From: Dawidia cretensis
GTDB taxonomy: Bacteria; Bacteroidota; Bacteroidia; Cytophagales; Cyclobacteriaceae
Length of the DNA: 64,000 bases
Direction: 5' to 3'
NCBI RefSeq assembly: GCF_018598175.1
Contig: NZ_JAHESE010000010.1
Location: 1-64,000 of the forward strand
Position numbers and translations under genes: made by a program
Notes under the pieces: generated by a model
Databases searched by the model: none
Told to the model about the DNA's origin: nothing
Seen by the model: the letters and a program-made list of their open reading frames with translations, nothing else
In this document: positions 1 to 9,537 of the stretch, piece after piece
Layout of the letters: every line of letters begins with the position of its first letter
Numbering within the stretch: position 1 is the first letter of the stretch

Positions 1-1194
1 TTCTTAGAAGAACTGCAATTCACCGGTAGTCTCGGTGACCTCTCTTTTTACCGCATGCGCGGTACGGACAAGATCGTAGTGCGGCGTAAAGGCGGCGCCT
101 CAAAAGAGACGATCAAAAAATCACCCAAATTTGCTCTTCCACGACTTTACATGAGCGAATTTGGCGGCTGCTCGACCATGGGCAAAGAAATTCGTTTTAT
201 GATGCACCCGATGCGTGCACTCGCCGACTATAATTTCAGCGGGTTCATCAACAAATCGCTCAAGCTTATTCAGAAGCAAGATTCCACCAGCAAATTAGGC
301 CAACGTGCGATCGAGCTTTCGAAACACCCCAAGTTACTGGAAGGTTTTCAACTTAACAAATATACTACATTCGATTCGATGCTGCGCAGTACCTTGAGCT
401 GGTCGATCGATGTAGAAAAAGGCTCGGCGAAGGTGGAGATCCCGGCGTTGGTGCGCGACATTAATTTCTTCCCGAATAACCGGCATTCGAAGTTTAGTAT
501 TACGATCTCTTTGGGGATTGTGCCGGATTTTAAGTTCAATCAAGGAACTGGTAAATTTACAGCGCCGAAGTGGTATGATACAATGTATGGATGCAGTTAT
601 ACTTCGTCGGAGTGGCATTCGGCGCTGAAGGGATCACCGGCCACTACGTTGGAATTGTCGTTAGATCAACTTCCGCCGGATGGTGGGTATAGCTTGATGT
701 TGGGGATTGGGGTTTGTTTTGGGGATTCGATGGATGGTGGTGAGGTGAAACAGATTAAGCGTGCGGGGGCGGCGAAGATTTTGGGGATTGTAGCAGGAAA
801 GGAGAATCAGAGCGAGAGCGAGCCTGAGAGCGAGAGTGGGATGAATGTGGATCGTGAGGCTGAGGAATTTGCGAATGGTAGCAAAGATATTGCTGTTGTC
901 GATACCAGCAATGATGTAGAGAATACAAGGGTAGCGTCTCCGATCGCCACGGCTGCCGTGCTGAGCGATGTGAAACGGGGCGCGGCTTTGAATCGTAAGG
1001 AGCCGGCGGCAGCTGTTCAATCCTTGGTGTACCATTATACGGTAGGCCTTGCGCAGCCTGGTACGACGGTAAAAGAGGTAACATATTCGTACGCGATGAC
1101 CACGGGTTTAGATTGTACCTGGTCTTCCGGCAGTTTGGAGACTGCAGGCAGTTCCAGGCACAAGTTCCGCACCTTCGCTAACGCTTGGCGCTAA
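1..1194 (+). CDS. Hypothetical protein, 5'-truncated by the window edge
   Basis: The frame is already open at base 1 (first residues FLEELQFTGSLGDLSFY), so the gene begins before the window and the ATG at 55 is internal. The first 200 or so residues resemble a family of Bacteroidota hypothetical proteins of about 220-270 residues. I recognise the pattern (GDLSFY, RRKGGAS, then a compact beta-rich region) but know no function. There is no signal peptide or membrane segment in the visible part. The last 130 or so residues after GAAKILGIV are odd: a Ser/Glu-rich acidic stretch (SESEPESESG), then low-complexity sequence. The final 22 codons and the stop lie inside a dispersed repeat that recurs at 17.7 kb. 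The C-terminus may thus be a chimera created by repeat insertion. Confidence 0.75.
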   Translation, partial: FLEELQFTGSLGDLSFYRMRGTDKIVVRRKGGASKETIKKSPKFALPRLYMSEFGGCSTMGKEIRFMMHPMRALADYNFSGFINKSLKLIQKQDSTSKLGQRAIELSKHPKLLEGFQLNKYTTFDSMLRSTLSWSIDVEKGSAKVEIPALVRDINFFPNNRHSKFSITISLGIVPDFKFNQGTGKFTAPKWYDTMYGCSYTSSEWHSALKGSPATTLELSLDQLPPDGGYSLMLGIGVCFGDSMDGGEVKQIKRAGAAKILGIVAGKENQSESEPESESGMNVDREAEEFANGSKDIAVVDTSNDVENTRVASPIATAAVLSDVKRGAALNRKEPAAAVQSLVYHYTVGLAQPGTTVKEVTYSYAMTTGLDCTWSSGSLETAGSSRHKFRTFANAWR

Positions 1195-1209
1195 AACTTG
1201 CGCCAGCAA
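1129..1209 (+). repeat. Dispersed repeat, copy A (overlaps a gene's 3' end)
   Basis: About 81 bases match the right arm of the hairpin repeat at 17573-17755 with few changes. The core, 1159-1209, differs from 17707-17757 at only three positions by my reading. It includes the TAA stop of the first gene (1192-1194) within the block that reads ctaaaacttgcgccagcaa. This copy is a half element: the matching left arm of the hairpin is absent. Confidence 0.75.
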
Positions 1210-1360
1210 CGCTGGTTCGCTCTCACACTTCACACTCACACTGTCTCTCCTGCCGGTCATCCTGTTATTTTGCTGTTCGTATCAGCGTTAAGTGGATTTT
1301 AACGGGTTATTAAGTGGGTGCGTTTAGTATTGTGTATATTCTGATACTAAACAACTTTGT

Positions 1361-3814
1361 ATGTTGCAATCTACACGCACGCTCGCCTTCATTCTTTTCA
1401 TGCTCTCCTGCTGGGGGACGGTTTGTCACGCTCAGTCTGCGAGCCAGGCGGAGCTGTTGCGGCTATGGTATGACAAGCCGGCGACGAATTGGAATGAGGC
1501 ACTGCCCATTGGCAACGGAAGGCTGGGGGCCATGGTGTTTGGCGGGGCGGCGCAGGAGCGACTGCAACTGAACGAGGAGACGGTGTGGGCCGGTGGACCG
1601 GGAAACAATCTGCCCGACAACAGATTTCGGGAGGCGTTGCCGGAGCTCCGCAAGTTGATCTTTGATGGCAAGTATCAGGAGGCACAGGACCTGGCCGCAC
1701 AGAAGGTGGCCGGGCCGAATGTCAATCATGGCATGCCCTATCAGACGGTGGGTGATCTGCTCATTGACTTTCCGGGGCATGATGGGGCTACCGGTTATAC
1801 GCGCGACTTGAATATTGATCAGGCGGTGGCGTCGACGGCGTATACGGTGGGTAATGTGCGGTATACACGCGAAGTCTTCGCTTCGTTTACCGACCAGGTA
1901 ATTGTGATGAAGGTGACGGCGGGGAAAGGTGGTACGGTGGATTGTACGATTCGGCTGAAGAGTCCGCATACGAGTAAGCGCATCTATACTGAAGGGCAAC
2001 GGTTGGTGTTGACGGGGACTTCGGGCAGTCATGAGGGTAAGACAGGACAGGTAAAATTTGAGACGCTCGTAGCGCCTGTGCTGGACGGTGGTAAACTGAC
2101 CACGACGGATAGCGCCTTAGTCGTATCGAAGGCCAGGGCTGTGACAGTATATATATCGATGGGAACGAACTTCCGGAATTACCATGACCTGCGTGGTGAT
2201 GCCCATCAAAAGACCTTTGGTTACTTAACCGCCGCCTTGAAGCAACCCTATGCCAGTGCGAAAAGCAATCACACCGCGTATTACCAAAAATTCTTTCACC
2301 GGGTGTCGCTTGACCTCGGCACAACGCCTGCAACAAAACAGCCTATCCCGGCCCGCTTGCAACAATTTGCAACGGGGAATGATCCACAGCTTGCGGCGCT
2401 ATACTTCCAATTTGGACGCTATCTATTGATCTCCGCTTCGCAGCCGGGTACGCAGCCCGCAACGTTGCAGGGATTGTGGAATCATCAACTGATGCCGCCG
2501 TGGGATAGCAAGTATACTATCAACATCAATACGGAAATGAACTACTGGCCGGCGGAGGTTACGGACCTGCCGGAAATGCACGAGCCGTTGTTTACCATGC
2601 TAAAAGAACTGGCTGTTACGGGGCAGGCGAGCGCAAAAGAGATGTATGGCGCGCGCGGATGGATGGCGCATCACAACACGGACCTGTGGCGCATTACGGG
2701 TCCGGTAGACGGTGCGTTCTATGGCATGTGGCCGATGGGGGGCGCATGGTTGTCACAGCATCTTTGGCAACATTATCAATACACCGGCGATACGAATTTC
2801 CTAAAGAGTGTATACGATGTTCTGAAGGGCGCGGCGTTATTCTATGCCGATGCTTTGCAGACGGAACCTTCGCATGAATGGCTGGTGGTGGTCCCGTCGA
2901 TGTCGCCGGAGAACGAACATCGTCGGGGGGTGTCGATGACCGCGGGCACTACGATGGATAATCAACTGGTGTTTGATGTGTTTTCGAATTTCCTGGGAGC
3001 GGCGGCGGTGCTTCGTGCGGATCAGGCGTTGGCGGATTCCATTCGCGTGAAGCTGGGGAAGCTGCCACCGATGCAAATCGGGAAGCATGGGCAGTTGCAG
3101 GAGTGGCTGGAGGATTTGGATCGACCGGATGATAAGCACCGGCATGTGTCGCATTTATATCGGTTGTATCCGAGTAATCAAGTGTCACCATACAGAAATC
3201 CAGCGTTGTTTCAAGCTGCGCGAACGTCGCTGGTGTATCGGGGGGATAAGTCTACCGGGTGGTCTATGGGTTGGAAGGTGAACTGGTGGGCACGGTTGCA
3301 AGATGGTAATCGTGCGTATAAGTTGATGCAGGATCAGCTGACGCCTTCGCATGATGATGAAGGCGGGACCTATCCGAATTTGTTGGATGCCCATCCGCCG
3401 TTTCAGATTGACGGGAATTTTGGATGTACCTCGGGGATTGCCGAGATGTTGGTGCAGAGCCATGACGGGGCAGTGCATCTGCTGCCGGCGTTGCCGGATG
3501 CCTGGCATACCGGGAAGGTGACGGGATTGAAGGCACGTGGCGGCTTTACGGTTGATCTGGATTGGAACGATGGGAAGATTAGCCGGTTGGTGGTGAAGTC
3601 GGCGTTGGGTGGGAAGTGTCGCTTCCGAATATATGACGAGCTGAAGCATGCGGGGTTACACGTTGCGCAGGGCATGAATGGCAATCCGTTCTTTGCTGTA
3701 GCAGCCGTGAAAGAACCCGTGATCGTTGCTGCGGAGCAAGTTGAGCAAGTGCGGCGTGTGTATGAGTATGATTTGGCTACCGAGGCGGGGAAGGTTTATA
3801 CTTTCTCGTTTTAG
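1361..3814 (+). CDS. Glycoside hydrolase family 95 (alpha-L-fucosidase type), secreted
   Basis: GH95 enzymes are inverting alpha-1,2-L-fucosidases (some act on L-galactosides) that trim fucosylated glycans outside the cytoplasm. The N-terminus is a signal peptide (hydrophobic residues 8-22, cleavage after CHA near residue 24). The mature protein opens with the family hallmark WYDKPATNWNEALPIGNGRLGAM and LNEETVWAGGP. An (alpha/alpha)6 barrel follows, with NTEMNYWPAEV, HHNTDLWR, SMSPENEH (candidate general acid Glu), STGWSMGWKVNWWARL and QIDGNFG. The length, 817 residues, is normal. A CAACTTTG sequence resembling the Bacteroidota -7 box (1352-1359) ends one base before the ATG, so either transcription starts inside the annotated codons or this box is fortuitous. 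Next comes a same-strand phosphatase-fold gene 127 bases away. The substrate is inferred from the family only. Confidence 0.93.
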   Translation: MLQSTRTLAFILFMLSCWGTVCHAQSASQAELLRLWYDKPATNWNEALPIGNGRLGAMVFGGAAQERLQLNEETVWAGGPGNNLPDNRFREALPELRKLIFDGKYQEAQDLAAQKVAGPNVNHGMPYQTVGDLLIDFPGHDGATGYTRDLNIDQAVASTAYTVGNVRYTREVFASFTDQVIVMKVTAGKGGTVDCTIRLKSPHTSKRIYTEGQRLVLTGTSGSHEGKTGQVKFETLVAPVLDGGKLTTTDSALVVSKARAVTVYISMGTNFRNYHDLRGDAHQKTFGYLTAALKQPYASAKSNHTAYYQKFFHRVSLDLGTTPATKQPIPARLQQFATGNDPQLAALYFQFGRYLLISASQPGTQPATLQGLWNHQLMPPWDSKYTININTEMNYWPAEVTDLPEMHEPLFTMLKELAVTGQASAKEMYGARGWMAHHNTDLWRITGPVDGAFYGMWPMGGAWLSQHLWQHYQYTGDTNFLKSVYDVLKGAALFYADALQTEPSHEWLVVVPSMSPENEHRRGVSMTAGTTMDNQLVFDVFSNFLGAAAVLRADQALADSIRVKLGKLPPMQIGKHGQLQEWLEDLDRPDDKHRHVSHLYRLYPSNQVSPYRNPALFQAARTSLVYRGDKSTGWSMGWKVNWWARLQDGNRAYKLMQDQLTPSHDDEGGTYPNLLDAHPPFQIDGNFGCTSGIAEMLVQSHDGAVHLLPALPDAWHTGKVTGLKARGGFTVDLDWNDGKISRLVVKSALGGKCRFRIYDELKHAGLHVAQGMNGNPFFAVAAVKEPVIVAAEQVEQVRRVYEYDLATEAGKVYTFSF

Positions 3815-3941
3815 ATTCGTTAACGCAATTTTAATACCACTATCCTTTATTCCCGGATAGCGTTCACATTGCGCGCATATCCTAATACGTTGATAAAACT
3901 GGTCTAACGCTATCGTAAATCTCATAGACGATCTTCGTACT

Positions 3942-5021
3942 ATGAGGTTTACGTTGCTTTTCTGTTTGTTGATTTCTTTCAACGCACTGGCGCAGCAGGG
4001 GCCGCGGAAGGTTGTGTTGGTTACGCTGGACGGACTGCGGTGGCGTGAGCTGTTTCAGGGAGCGAATCCGGATAGGCTTCGTGATACGAAGGTTACCAGA
4101 GATGCAGGGGCTGTTGAACAATTTGGGGCGACGGATGCTGAAGCGCGGCGGAAAAACCTTATGCCTTTTATGTGGAATACGATCGCCGGGAAAGGGCAGC
4201 TTTATGGTGATCGTACGGTAGGCAGTAAGGTCAACTGCTCGAATTCACATTTGTTTTCGTATCCGGGGTATAGTGAGCTGTTGGTGGGATTTGCGGACCG
4301 GCGCGTGAAGTCGAACAAGAAGGTGGAGAATCCGAATCGGACGGTGTTGGAGTTTATTGCATCGGATCCGGCGTATGAGGATAAGGTGGCGGTGTTTTCT
4401 ACGTGGGAGGCGATTCCGTATGCGGCAGGAGCCTTACGGGGCGGACTGCCGTTTGCATCGAAGTATGAGACGACGTTGGGCGAGCGACGCTACGAGTCTC
4501 ACGGACCGCAGGCACAGGAGCCTGATGTAATCGCGAAACATTCGGATCGTGTTACGTTTGTGCGGGCGTTTGCGTATTTACAAGAGTATAGGCCACATGT
4601 TTTGTTTATTGGATTTGACGAGACGGATGACTACGGACACAAAGGGCAGTATGATAAATATCTACGTGCCGCGCACGACACCGATAGCCTGCTGGCGTCG
4701 TTATGGGAATGGATTCAGAACGATGAGGAGTATCGGAATAATACGACGCTGATTATAACGACGGATCATGGGCGCGGGTATCTGTTTCGGAGCTCGTGGC
4801 GGAATCATGGGATTCTTTCGCCGGGATCGCGGCATATTTGGATGGCCGTAATGGGACCGGATACGCCCGCGACGGGCGTAGTGGTGGATGGGAAGAAGTA
4901 TTATCAGAAACAGGTAGCCCAAACGATAGCGGCGTTGGTTAATCTCGACTATAGCAATACGCGACCGGTTGGGGCGGTGATGCAGGGGGTGCTGCATGCC
5001 GGGATGTTGACGAGGAAGTAG
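3942..5021 (+). CDS. Alkaline phosphatase / phosphodiesterase superfamily protein, secreted
   Basis: The signal peptide is MRFTLLFCLLISFNALAQ (cut near residue 18). The mature protein has the metal-binding elements of the alkaline-phosphatase/nucleotide-pyrophosphatase fold: TLDGLRW (first metal Asp, about residue 29), a CSNSHLFSYPGYSE segment expected to hold the nucleophile, GFDETDDYGH (second metal cluster), ITTDHGRG and WRNHG. At 359 residues it is a compact single-domain member. Related proteins are often annotated as phosphoglyceromutase or AP-family without a proven substrate; phosphate-monoester or diester hydrolysis is likely. It sits between a fucosidase and a peptidase on the same strand with gaps over 100 bases, so it is probably its own transcription unit. 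Confidence 0.85.
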   Translation: MRFTLLFCLLISFNALAQQGPRKVVLVTLDGLRWRELFQGANPDRLRDTKVTRDAGAVEQFGATDAEARRKNLMPFMWNTIAGKGQLYGDRTVGSKVNCSNSHLFSYPGYSELLVGFADRRVKSNKKVENPNRTVLEFIASDPAYEDKVAVFSTWEAIPYAAGALRGGLPFASKYETTLGERRYESHGPQAQEPDVIAKHSDRVTFVRAFAYLQEYRPHVLFIGFDETDDYGHKGQYDKYLRAAHDTDSLLASLWEWIQNDEEYRNNTTLIITTDHGRGYLFRSSWRNHGILSPGSRHIWMAVMGPDTPATGVVVDGKKYYQKQVAQTIAALVNLDYSNTRPVGAVMQGVLHAGMLTRK

Positions 5022-5155
5022 AGAAGAGAGCGTAGCGTAGGCTTTGCTGAGCACATTTTACCCTTCTATTTACAGATATTACCCACGTTCTGAATAAGGG
5101 GTCGCACGTATTACGTTCGATTTGTATATTGCGTTTTATCATATTATCCCTAAAC

Positions 5156-6739
5156 ATGGTATCACGCTTCTCTCCCACGCGGCTGCGCTTGTCTGCTGAC
5201 CTTCTTCTATCACTTCTTTTAGTTTTTGTACTTAGTGCTTGTCAGGGACCCGCTGAAGAAAGTACGCTGGCATTTACCGTGTCAATGCCGAAGCCGGCGA
5301 ATCAGTTGTTTGAGGTGGAGTTGGTGTGTGAGAATCTGTCGCGTGATACAGTCGTGTTTAAGATGCCGGCGTGGATGCCGGGGCTTTACCAGGTGCGGAA
5401 TTATGCGGACCATGTCACGAATTTCGGAGTGAAGGATGGCAACGGCCAGGCCGTGCGCTGGGAAAAAGCTGGACGCTCGGGGTGGCGGGTGTTTAGTCAA
5501 CGGGCGAAACGGATTACCCTCCAATATTCTGTCAAGGCTACGATGTCTTTTGTGGCGGCTAACTTCCTCGACGACACGCACGGGTATATTGCTCCTACCG
5601 GACTTTTTATGCACGCTGATGGGATTCTGCAACATCCTGTAACAGTCACGCTAAAGCCTGCGCCACAGTGGAACCGCGTGGCGACCGGGCTCGACTCGGT
5701 GGCGGGTAAGAAGTATACGTATACTGCGCCGGACTTTGATGTTTTGTACGACAGCCCGATCCTGCTCGGCAACCTGGAGGAACTGCCGGCGTTTACGGTG
5801 CATGGTGTTCCACACCGGTTTATCGGATATAAGCTTGGGAGCTTTGACCGCAAGGTGTTTATGGAGGAGCTGAAGCGCTCTATTACCCTAGCGGCAGATT
5901 TGATCGGGGATATTCCGTATAAGCATTATACGTTTATCGCCATCGGTCCGGGGCGCGGTGGCATCGAGCATTTGAACTCAACGGCTGTAAGCTTTGATGG
6001 GAACGAGCTAAATAACCCGGAAGGGCGTGAGCGCATGTTGAGCTTTCTTTCCCATGAATATTTTCATCATTACAACGTAAAGCGTATTCGCCCGGTGGAG
6101 CTGGGACCGTTTAATTACGAACGTGAGAACCGCACCAACTTGCTGTGGGTTTCAGAAGGGTTCACGTCGTATTACGAGTATATCATGCTGCGCCGGTCCG
6201 GGCTAATTACACGCGAGGCGTTCCTGGCGGCTTTTCAGCGAACCATTGCATCGTATGAAAACAACGCGGGACATTTATACCAGTCACTGGTGCAAGCCAG
6301 CTACAACACCTGGGATGGTAATCCTTTTGAGCGGCCGGATGTATCGAAGACGGTTTCATATTACGACAAAGGTACCGCCATGGGCCTGTTGCTGGACCTG
6401 GGCATCCGGCAGGCGAGTGGAAACAAACAGTCGCTTGACGATGTCATGCGGTACTTATACCGGCATTATTATCAGGACCTGAAGCGCGGCTTTACGGATG
6501 CCGAGTTTCAGCAGGCGTGTGAGGCTGCTGCCGGCACACCCTTGAAAGAGCTGTTTGAGTATGTGTATACTACTAAGCCTGTTGACTATGCCAGGTACCT
6601 CGCCTATGCGGGGTTGGCTATCGATACGACTGTGCGGGATGGGAAAGCTTCTTTTGCCATTACGCCAATCGCTACGCCTGATGCGCAACAGTTGGCTATA
6701 TTGAAAAACTGGTTGGGTGATAACACTCGCCAGCAATAG
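5156..6739 (+). CDS. M61 family metallopeptidase, lipoprotein, no PDZ domain seen
   Basis: M61 (glycyl aminopeptidase type) zinc peptidase, probably anchored in the envelope. The ATG at 5156 was chosen because the longer frame needs a TTG; it gives a lipoprotein signal ending LSAC. The beta-rich N-domain (about 45-210) precedes the gluzincin domain with HEYFHHYNVKRIRP (two zinc His and catalytic Glu) and WVSEGFTSYYEY (third ligand Glu). Usual family members of about 600 residues carry a C-terminal PDZ domain. Here the protein is 527 residues: DYARYLAYAGL is followed almost directly by the terminal TPDAQQLAILKNWLGD segment, so the PDZ seems to be missing from between them. Convergent or divergent neighbours do not suggest an operon. 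Confidence 0.88.
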   Translation: MVSRFSPTRLRLSADLLLSLLLVFVLSACQGPAEESTLAFTVSMPKPANQLFEVELVCENLSRDTVVFKMPAWMPGLYQVRNYADHVTNFGVKDGNGQAVRWEKAGRSGWRVFSQRAKRITLQYSVKATMSFVAANFLDDTHGYIAPTGLFMHADGILQHPVTVTLKPAPQWNRVATGLDSVAGKKYTYTAPDFDVLYDSPILLGNLEELPAFTVHGVPHRFIGYKLGSFDRKVFMEELKRSITLAADLIGDIPYKHYTFIAIGPGRGGIEHLNSTAVSFDGNELNNPEGRERMLSFLSHEYFHHYNVKRIRPVELGPFNYERENRTNLLWVSEGFTSYYEYIMLRRSGLITREAFLAAFQRTIASYENNAGHLYQSLVQASYNTWDGNPFERPDVSKTVSYYDKGTAMGLLLDLGIRQASGNKQSLDDVMRYLYRHYYQDLKRGFTDAEFQQACEAAAGTPLKELFEYVYTTKPVDYARYLAYAGLAIDTTVRDGKASFAITPIATPDAQQLAILKNWLGDNTRQQ

Positions 6740-7009
6740 ATTGTAGGAAGTTCATGTGCGTGCCTCGAATTGTTACGCCCTTTCAGATTCTGTATCGTCT
6801 GTGTCCGTCTGCCCAGGCCTTCGCTGCCGCTCTGACCTGGGCTATTGTATTACGCCCTTTTCAGGGCTGGCTGGAATTAAGAAAACTTATCTAAACACCC
6901 TTGCATAAACTTATAGAAATCGCCAGTTACCGTCGGCTTTTCTTACACTTCTTGCAACTGTGGAGATATTTGCAAAATTTGCATAGATTCACTGTTGCTT
7001 TTTTGTTCT

Positions 7010-7432
7010 ATGCGTTCATTTCTTCCTTTCTGTCTTTTGGTGTTGGCGGCTTGCGGCCCGATGGCGTTTGTCGACCTGCACGATGTCAACCGTTTCCTGG
7101 AGTCGCCGACGATCATTAAGTCGGGTGACCGGTATTTTATCCGTTTCCGGTATGCGGATAAGGAGGAAGGTCCGCCGTTGACGTTTATGGCGATCCGTAC
7201 CCGGATTCAAAAAGACACATTGCTATTCTATATTCCGGCCATGGCCAGCGATGGCAGCATGGCGGGCCGGCTGCAAATTGAAGAGATCACCGAATCCAGG
7301 CAGATCACCCTGATCGACCAGGGCAAGTTCTTTTGGAAGGAAGTGAACAACGCGCGGGCACCGCTGCCGTTGCAACCCCCTACCGAGGAAGACCTTGCCC
7401 TGATCGAAGCCGGGGTACAGGAGGTATATTAA
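7010..7432 (+). CDS. Small lipoprotein, paralogue of the gene at 9538-9963
   Basis: Function unknown. The ATG at 7010 gives a signal with lipobox LAAC (MRSFLPFCLLVLAACGP). The mature part, about 120 residues, begins DLHDVNRFLESPTIIKSG and contains RYFIRFRYADKE and FFWKEVN, all shared with the lipoprotein downstream at 9538. Both ATGs follow the same bases (ttttgttctATGcg). The stop overlaps the end of the convergent sensor gene by four bases. Conserved spacing of aromatic and charged residues suggests one small beta-rich domain. Its position beside a Cache sensor could mean a role in extracytoplasmic sensing; this is inference from location only. Confidence 0.8.
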   Translation: MRSFLPFCLLVLAACGPMAFVDLHDVNRFLESPTIIKSGDRYFIRFRYADKEEGPPLTFMAIRTRIQKDTLLFYIPAMASDGSMAGRLQIEEITESRQITLIDQGKFFWKEVNNARAPLPLQPPTEEDLALIEAGVQEVY

Positions 7433-9218
7433 ACCACCCGCTCTGCCACGCGCAGGTTATAGATCGAGGCAGAAATAATCTCGCCGGCGCGTTTCAGGAA
7501 TTCGAGCTCGTGCGGCTGAAGCGTCGCGAATGTCGCGAGCTCGATGGCGCCGACGGCATGCGTTTCGGTACGCAACGGCAACAATGCCAGCATCGCCGGG
7601 GTTGCTTCGCCCAGGCCGGACGTGATGCGAATGTAACCTGCGGGTATGTCTTTCAGGTGTATGATCTCCCCTTCCAGTATACATTGGCCAATGAGCGACT
7701 CGCCCCAGCCGAGGCGGCGCGAGAGGTATTTTTTGCGCTCGTAGGCATAGACCGATACCAGCTCGATGTAACGATCTTCGTCCTCACCGTGGATGATAAA
7801 CAGGCCGCCCTGGTTGGCTTTAAGGATTTGTACCAGTGTTTTGAGCACGTGGTCGTAGAAGCCTTCGGTATTACTCGCGTTGCGGCGGATGACATCGTTG
7901 AGGCGTGCCAGACCATCGTTTTGCCATACGCCTTTGGCCTCTTCTTCGCGGAAGCGTTTCAGGTTGGTGCGCATGGACTCCAGCGCCAGGCCCAGCGTGT
8001 CGTCTTGTCCGGATACCTGGAATACGCTGTCGAACTTTCCTTTTCCGATGTCGACGGCAAAGTCGATCTTGTCTTTCAGGTTGGCTTCCAGCGCATAGAC
8101 AGATTCGGTCATTTCGCGCAGCTCGCCCCGCAGCCTTCGCGTTGTACGCGCCATGCCGATCTGTCCACGGGCCAGCGCCTTGAGGCGGGCATTGATGGCG
8201 TTCATGGGATGCGTGATGCTGTTTGCTATTAAGACGACGCTTACAATCAGCAGGACAAGGCCCAGGGTGCTGAGCAGCAACGTGCGGAGCAGGATTGTGT
8301 TGATGCCTCCGTTGATGGATGCTGTCGGTACGATGGTGCCAATGGACCAGGGGTTGTCGGAGCGGCCAATGTGTAGTGGTGTGAAGGCAATCAACGCATC
8401 GCCTGCCGTGCTGTCGTTGTACGACAGGATGTTGCCTTGCTGAATGCTGGCGAGGACGGCCGTGGTGTCGCCTTTTATGACGGCTGACAAAGGTTTGCCG
8501 ATCATTTCGGGTACTTCGTGCGAGACGATGATACCCTGGTTGGATACGAGGAAGCTGGTGGCCCCTTCGAAAGGTTTTATGCGGGCGATAAAATCAAGGG
8601 CGTCCAGCGTGATGTCCATGCCTACCAGGCCGAGGAAGCGGCCGTCTTTTAACAGGGGAACGCAGACCGACGTGCCCAGGTAGTTGTTGCGTTGGTCTTT
8701 TACCGACGATGTGGACGACAGTATATACGGTTCGGTGAGGGCTTCTTCCTTCGCCGCTTTCAGCGTCGCGTACAGGCTGCCGGGTATGTCGCCGGTGGTG
8801 TTTACGGTATCGATCAGCGGCGCACCCGCGCGGTAGTAGGTATAGCGCTTGCGGCCGTAGGGTCTTGTCCAGGCGGTGTCCACGGCCGAGAGTTCCATGC
8901 TGAGCCAGGCGCGAGGTATCGCGGACTCTGCGCGACGGCACCGGTAAGCGCTGCTTCTACAACCTGTTCGCGCACATTCGTTTCCAATGATGTCGTGCGC
9001 GTAAACGTCTCGGACAGGGTGCGGGCAATTTCGAAATCTCCCTGTACAATCACGCGGGCGCTACTGGCCTTTTCGGCAAGTTGCGACAGGGCTACCTGGC
9101 GTGCGCGTTCCGTTAAGTTTTTTCGAAAGTTTACGATGGTGAAGGCGATGGCAATTCCGTAGATGCCAACAATAATCCAGACTAATAGGAACAGTCTGTT
9201 CCGAATGGTCCATTTCAT
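7429..9218 (-). pseudogene. Cache-HAMP-GAF membrane sensor, broken by a one-base frameshift
   Basis: Two overlapping minus-strand frames make one protein. 9218 down to about 8915 encodes the N-terminus (MKWTIRNRLFLLVWIIVGIY, membrane segment 8-27, then the start of a periplasmic dCache domain ending SPRYLA). The frame ending at 7429 continues it from AWLSMELSAVDTAW through the rest of the Cache domain (LGTSVCVPLL, GLVGMDITLD), a second membrane segment (LLLSTLGLVLLIVSVVLIAN), a HAMP domain and a GAF domain ending NLRVAERVV. The total length of 1790 bases is one short of a multiple of three. Adding one base near 8909-8914 restores about 596 residues. Cache-GAF sensors detect small ligands and usually signal to a kinase or a coiled-coil output, but none follows the GAF here. 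It could be a real null allele or a sequencing error. Confidence 0.8.
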
Positions 9219-9537
9219 GGGTCAAGGTAGGTTTAGGTTAATTGAGTTGGTGTCTAAAAATAGACACAATGGTCTCCAATGTCAAATAATTGCGACAAAA
9301 CCAAACGAATCAATCGATTGTTTCCTTAAAATTATATTTACTATATATCTTCTGTCAGCTCGTCGGGGGTATTGGTAGTATAAATCTGCGGTTTCGACCA
9401 ATGGTTCAGGGTTCTGACGCTTGGTCGGTCATTGGCGACCTTTCATCCGCTTTCTCGTCCGTTCGACAGTATTTCTATGCGGCCCCGGGTCGGTTGATTG
9501 CTTATACAGCAGATTAAAACCTATACCATTTTGTTCT
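9219..9537. promoter_or_regulatory. Divergent intergenic region with a 7-bp-arm palindrome
   Basis: This stretch of 319 bases separates the sensor (minus) from the second lipoprotein (plus). It holds a perfect inverted repeat, gtgtcta-aaaa-tagacac, at 9250-9267, 32 bases upstream of the sensor's start: a plausible operator. There is also caatcgattg at about 9309-9318, and an AT-rich tract around 9325-9355 that could contain promoters. I see no coding sequence in it. Confidence 0.4.

Noticed and set aside
6725-6739. cgccagcaa at the end of the M61 gene as a fourth copy of the dispersed repeat
   Set aside because: Only about nine bases match exactly; too short to separate from chance.
6811-6842. 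Hairpin with 7-base arms (gcccagg/cctgggc) after the M61 gene, with nearby repeated ttacgccctttt-like words
   Set aside because: No T run follows, so I cannot call it an intrinsic terminator; it could be a chance structure.
7333-8232. Long plus-strand frame (299 codons) antisense to the sensor gene
   Set aside because: Mirror of the GC-rich real gene; no start context, and the minus frame has clear Cache, HAMP and GAF domains.
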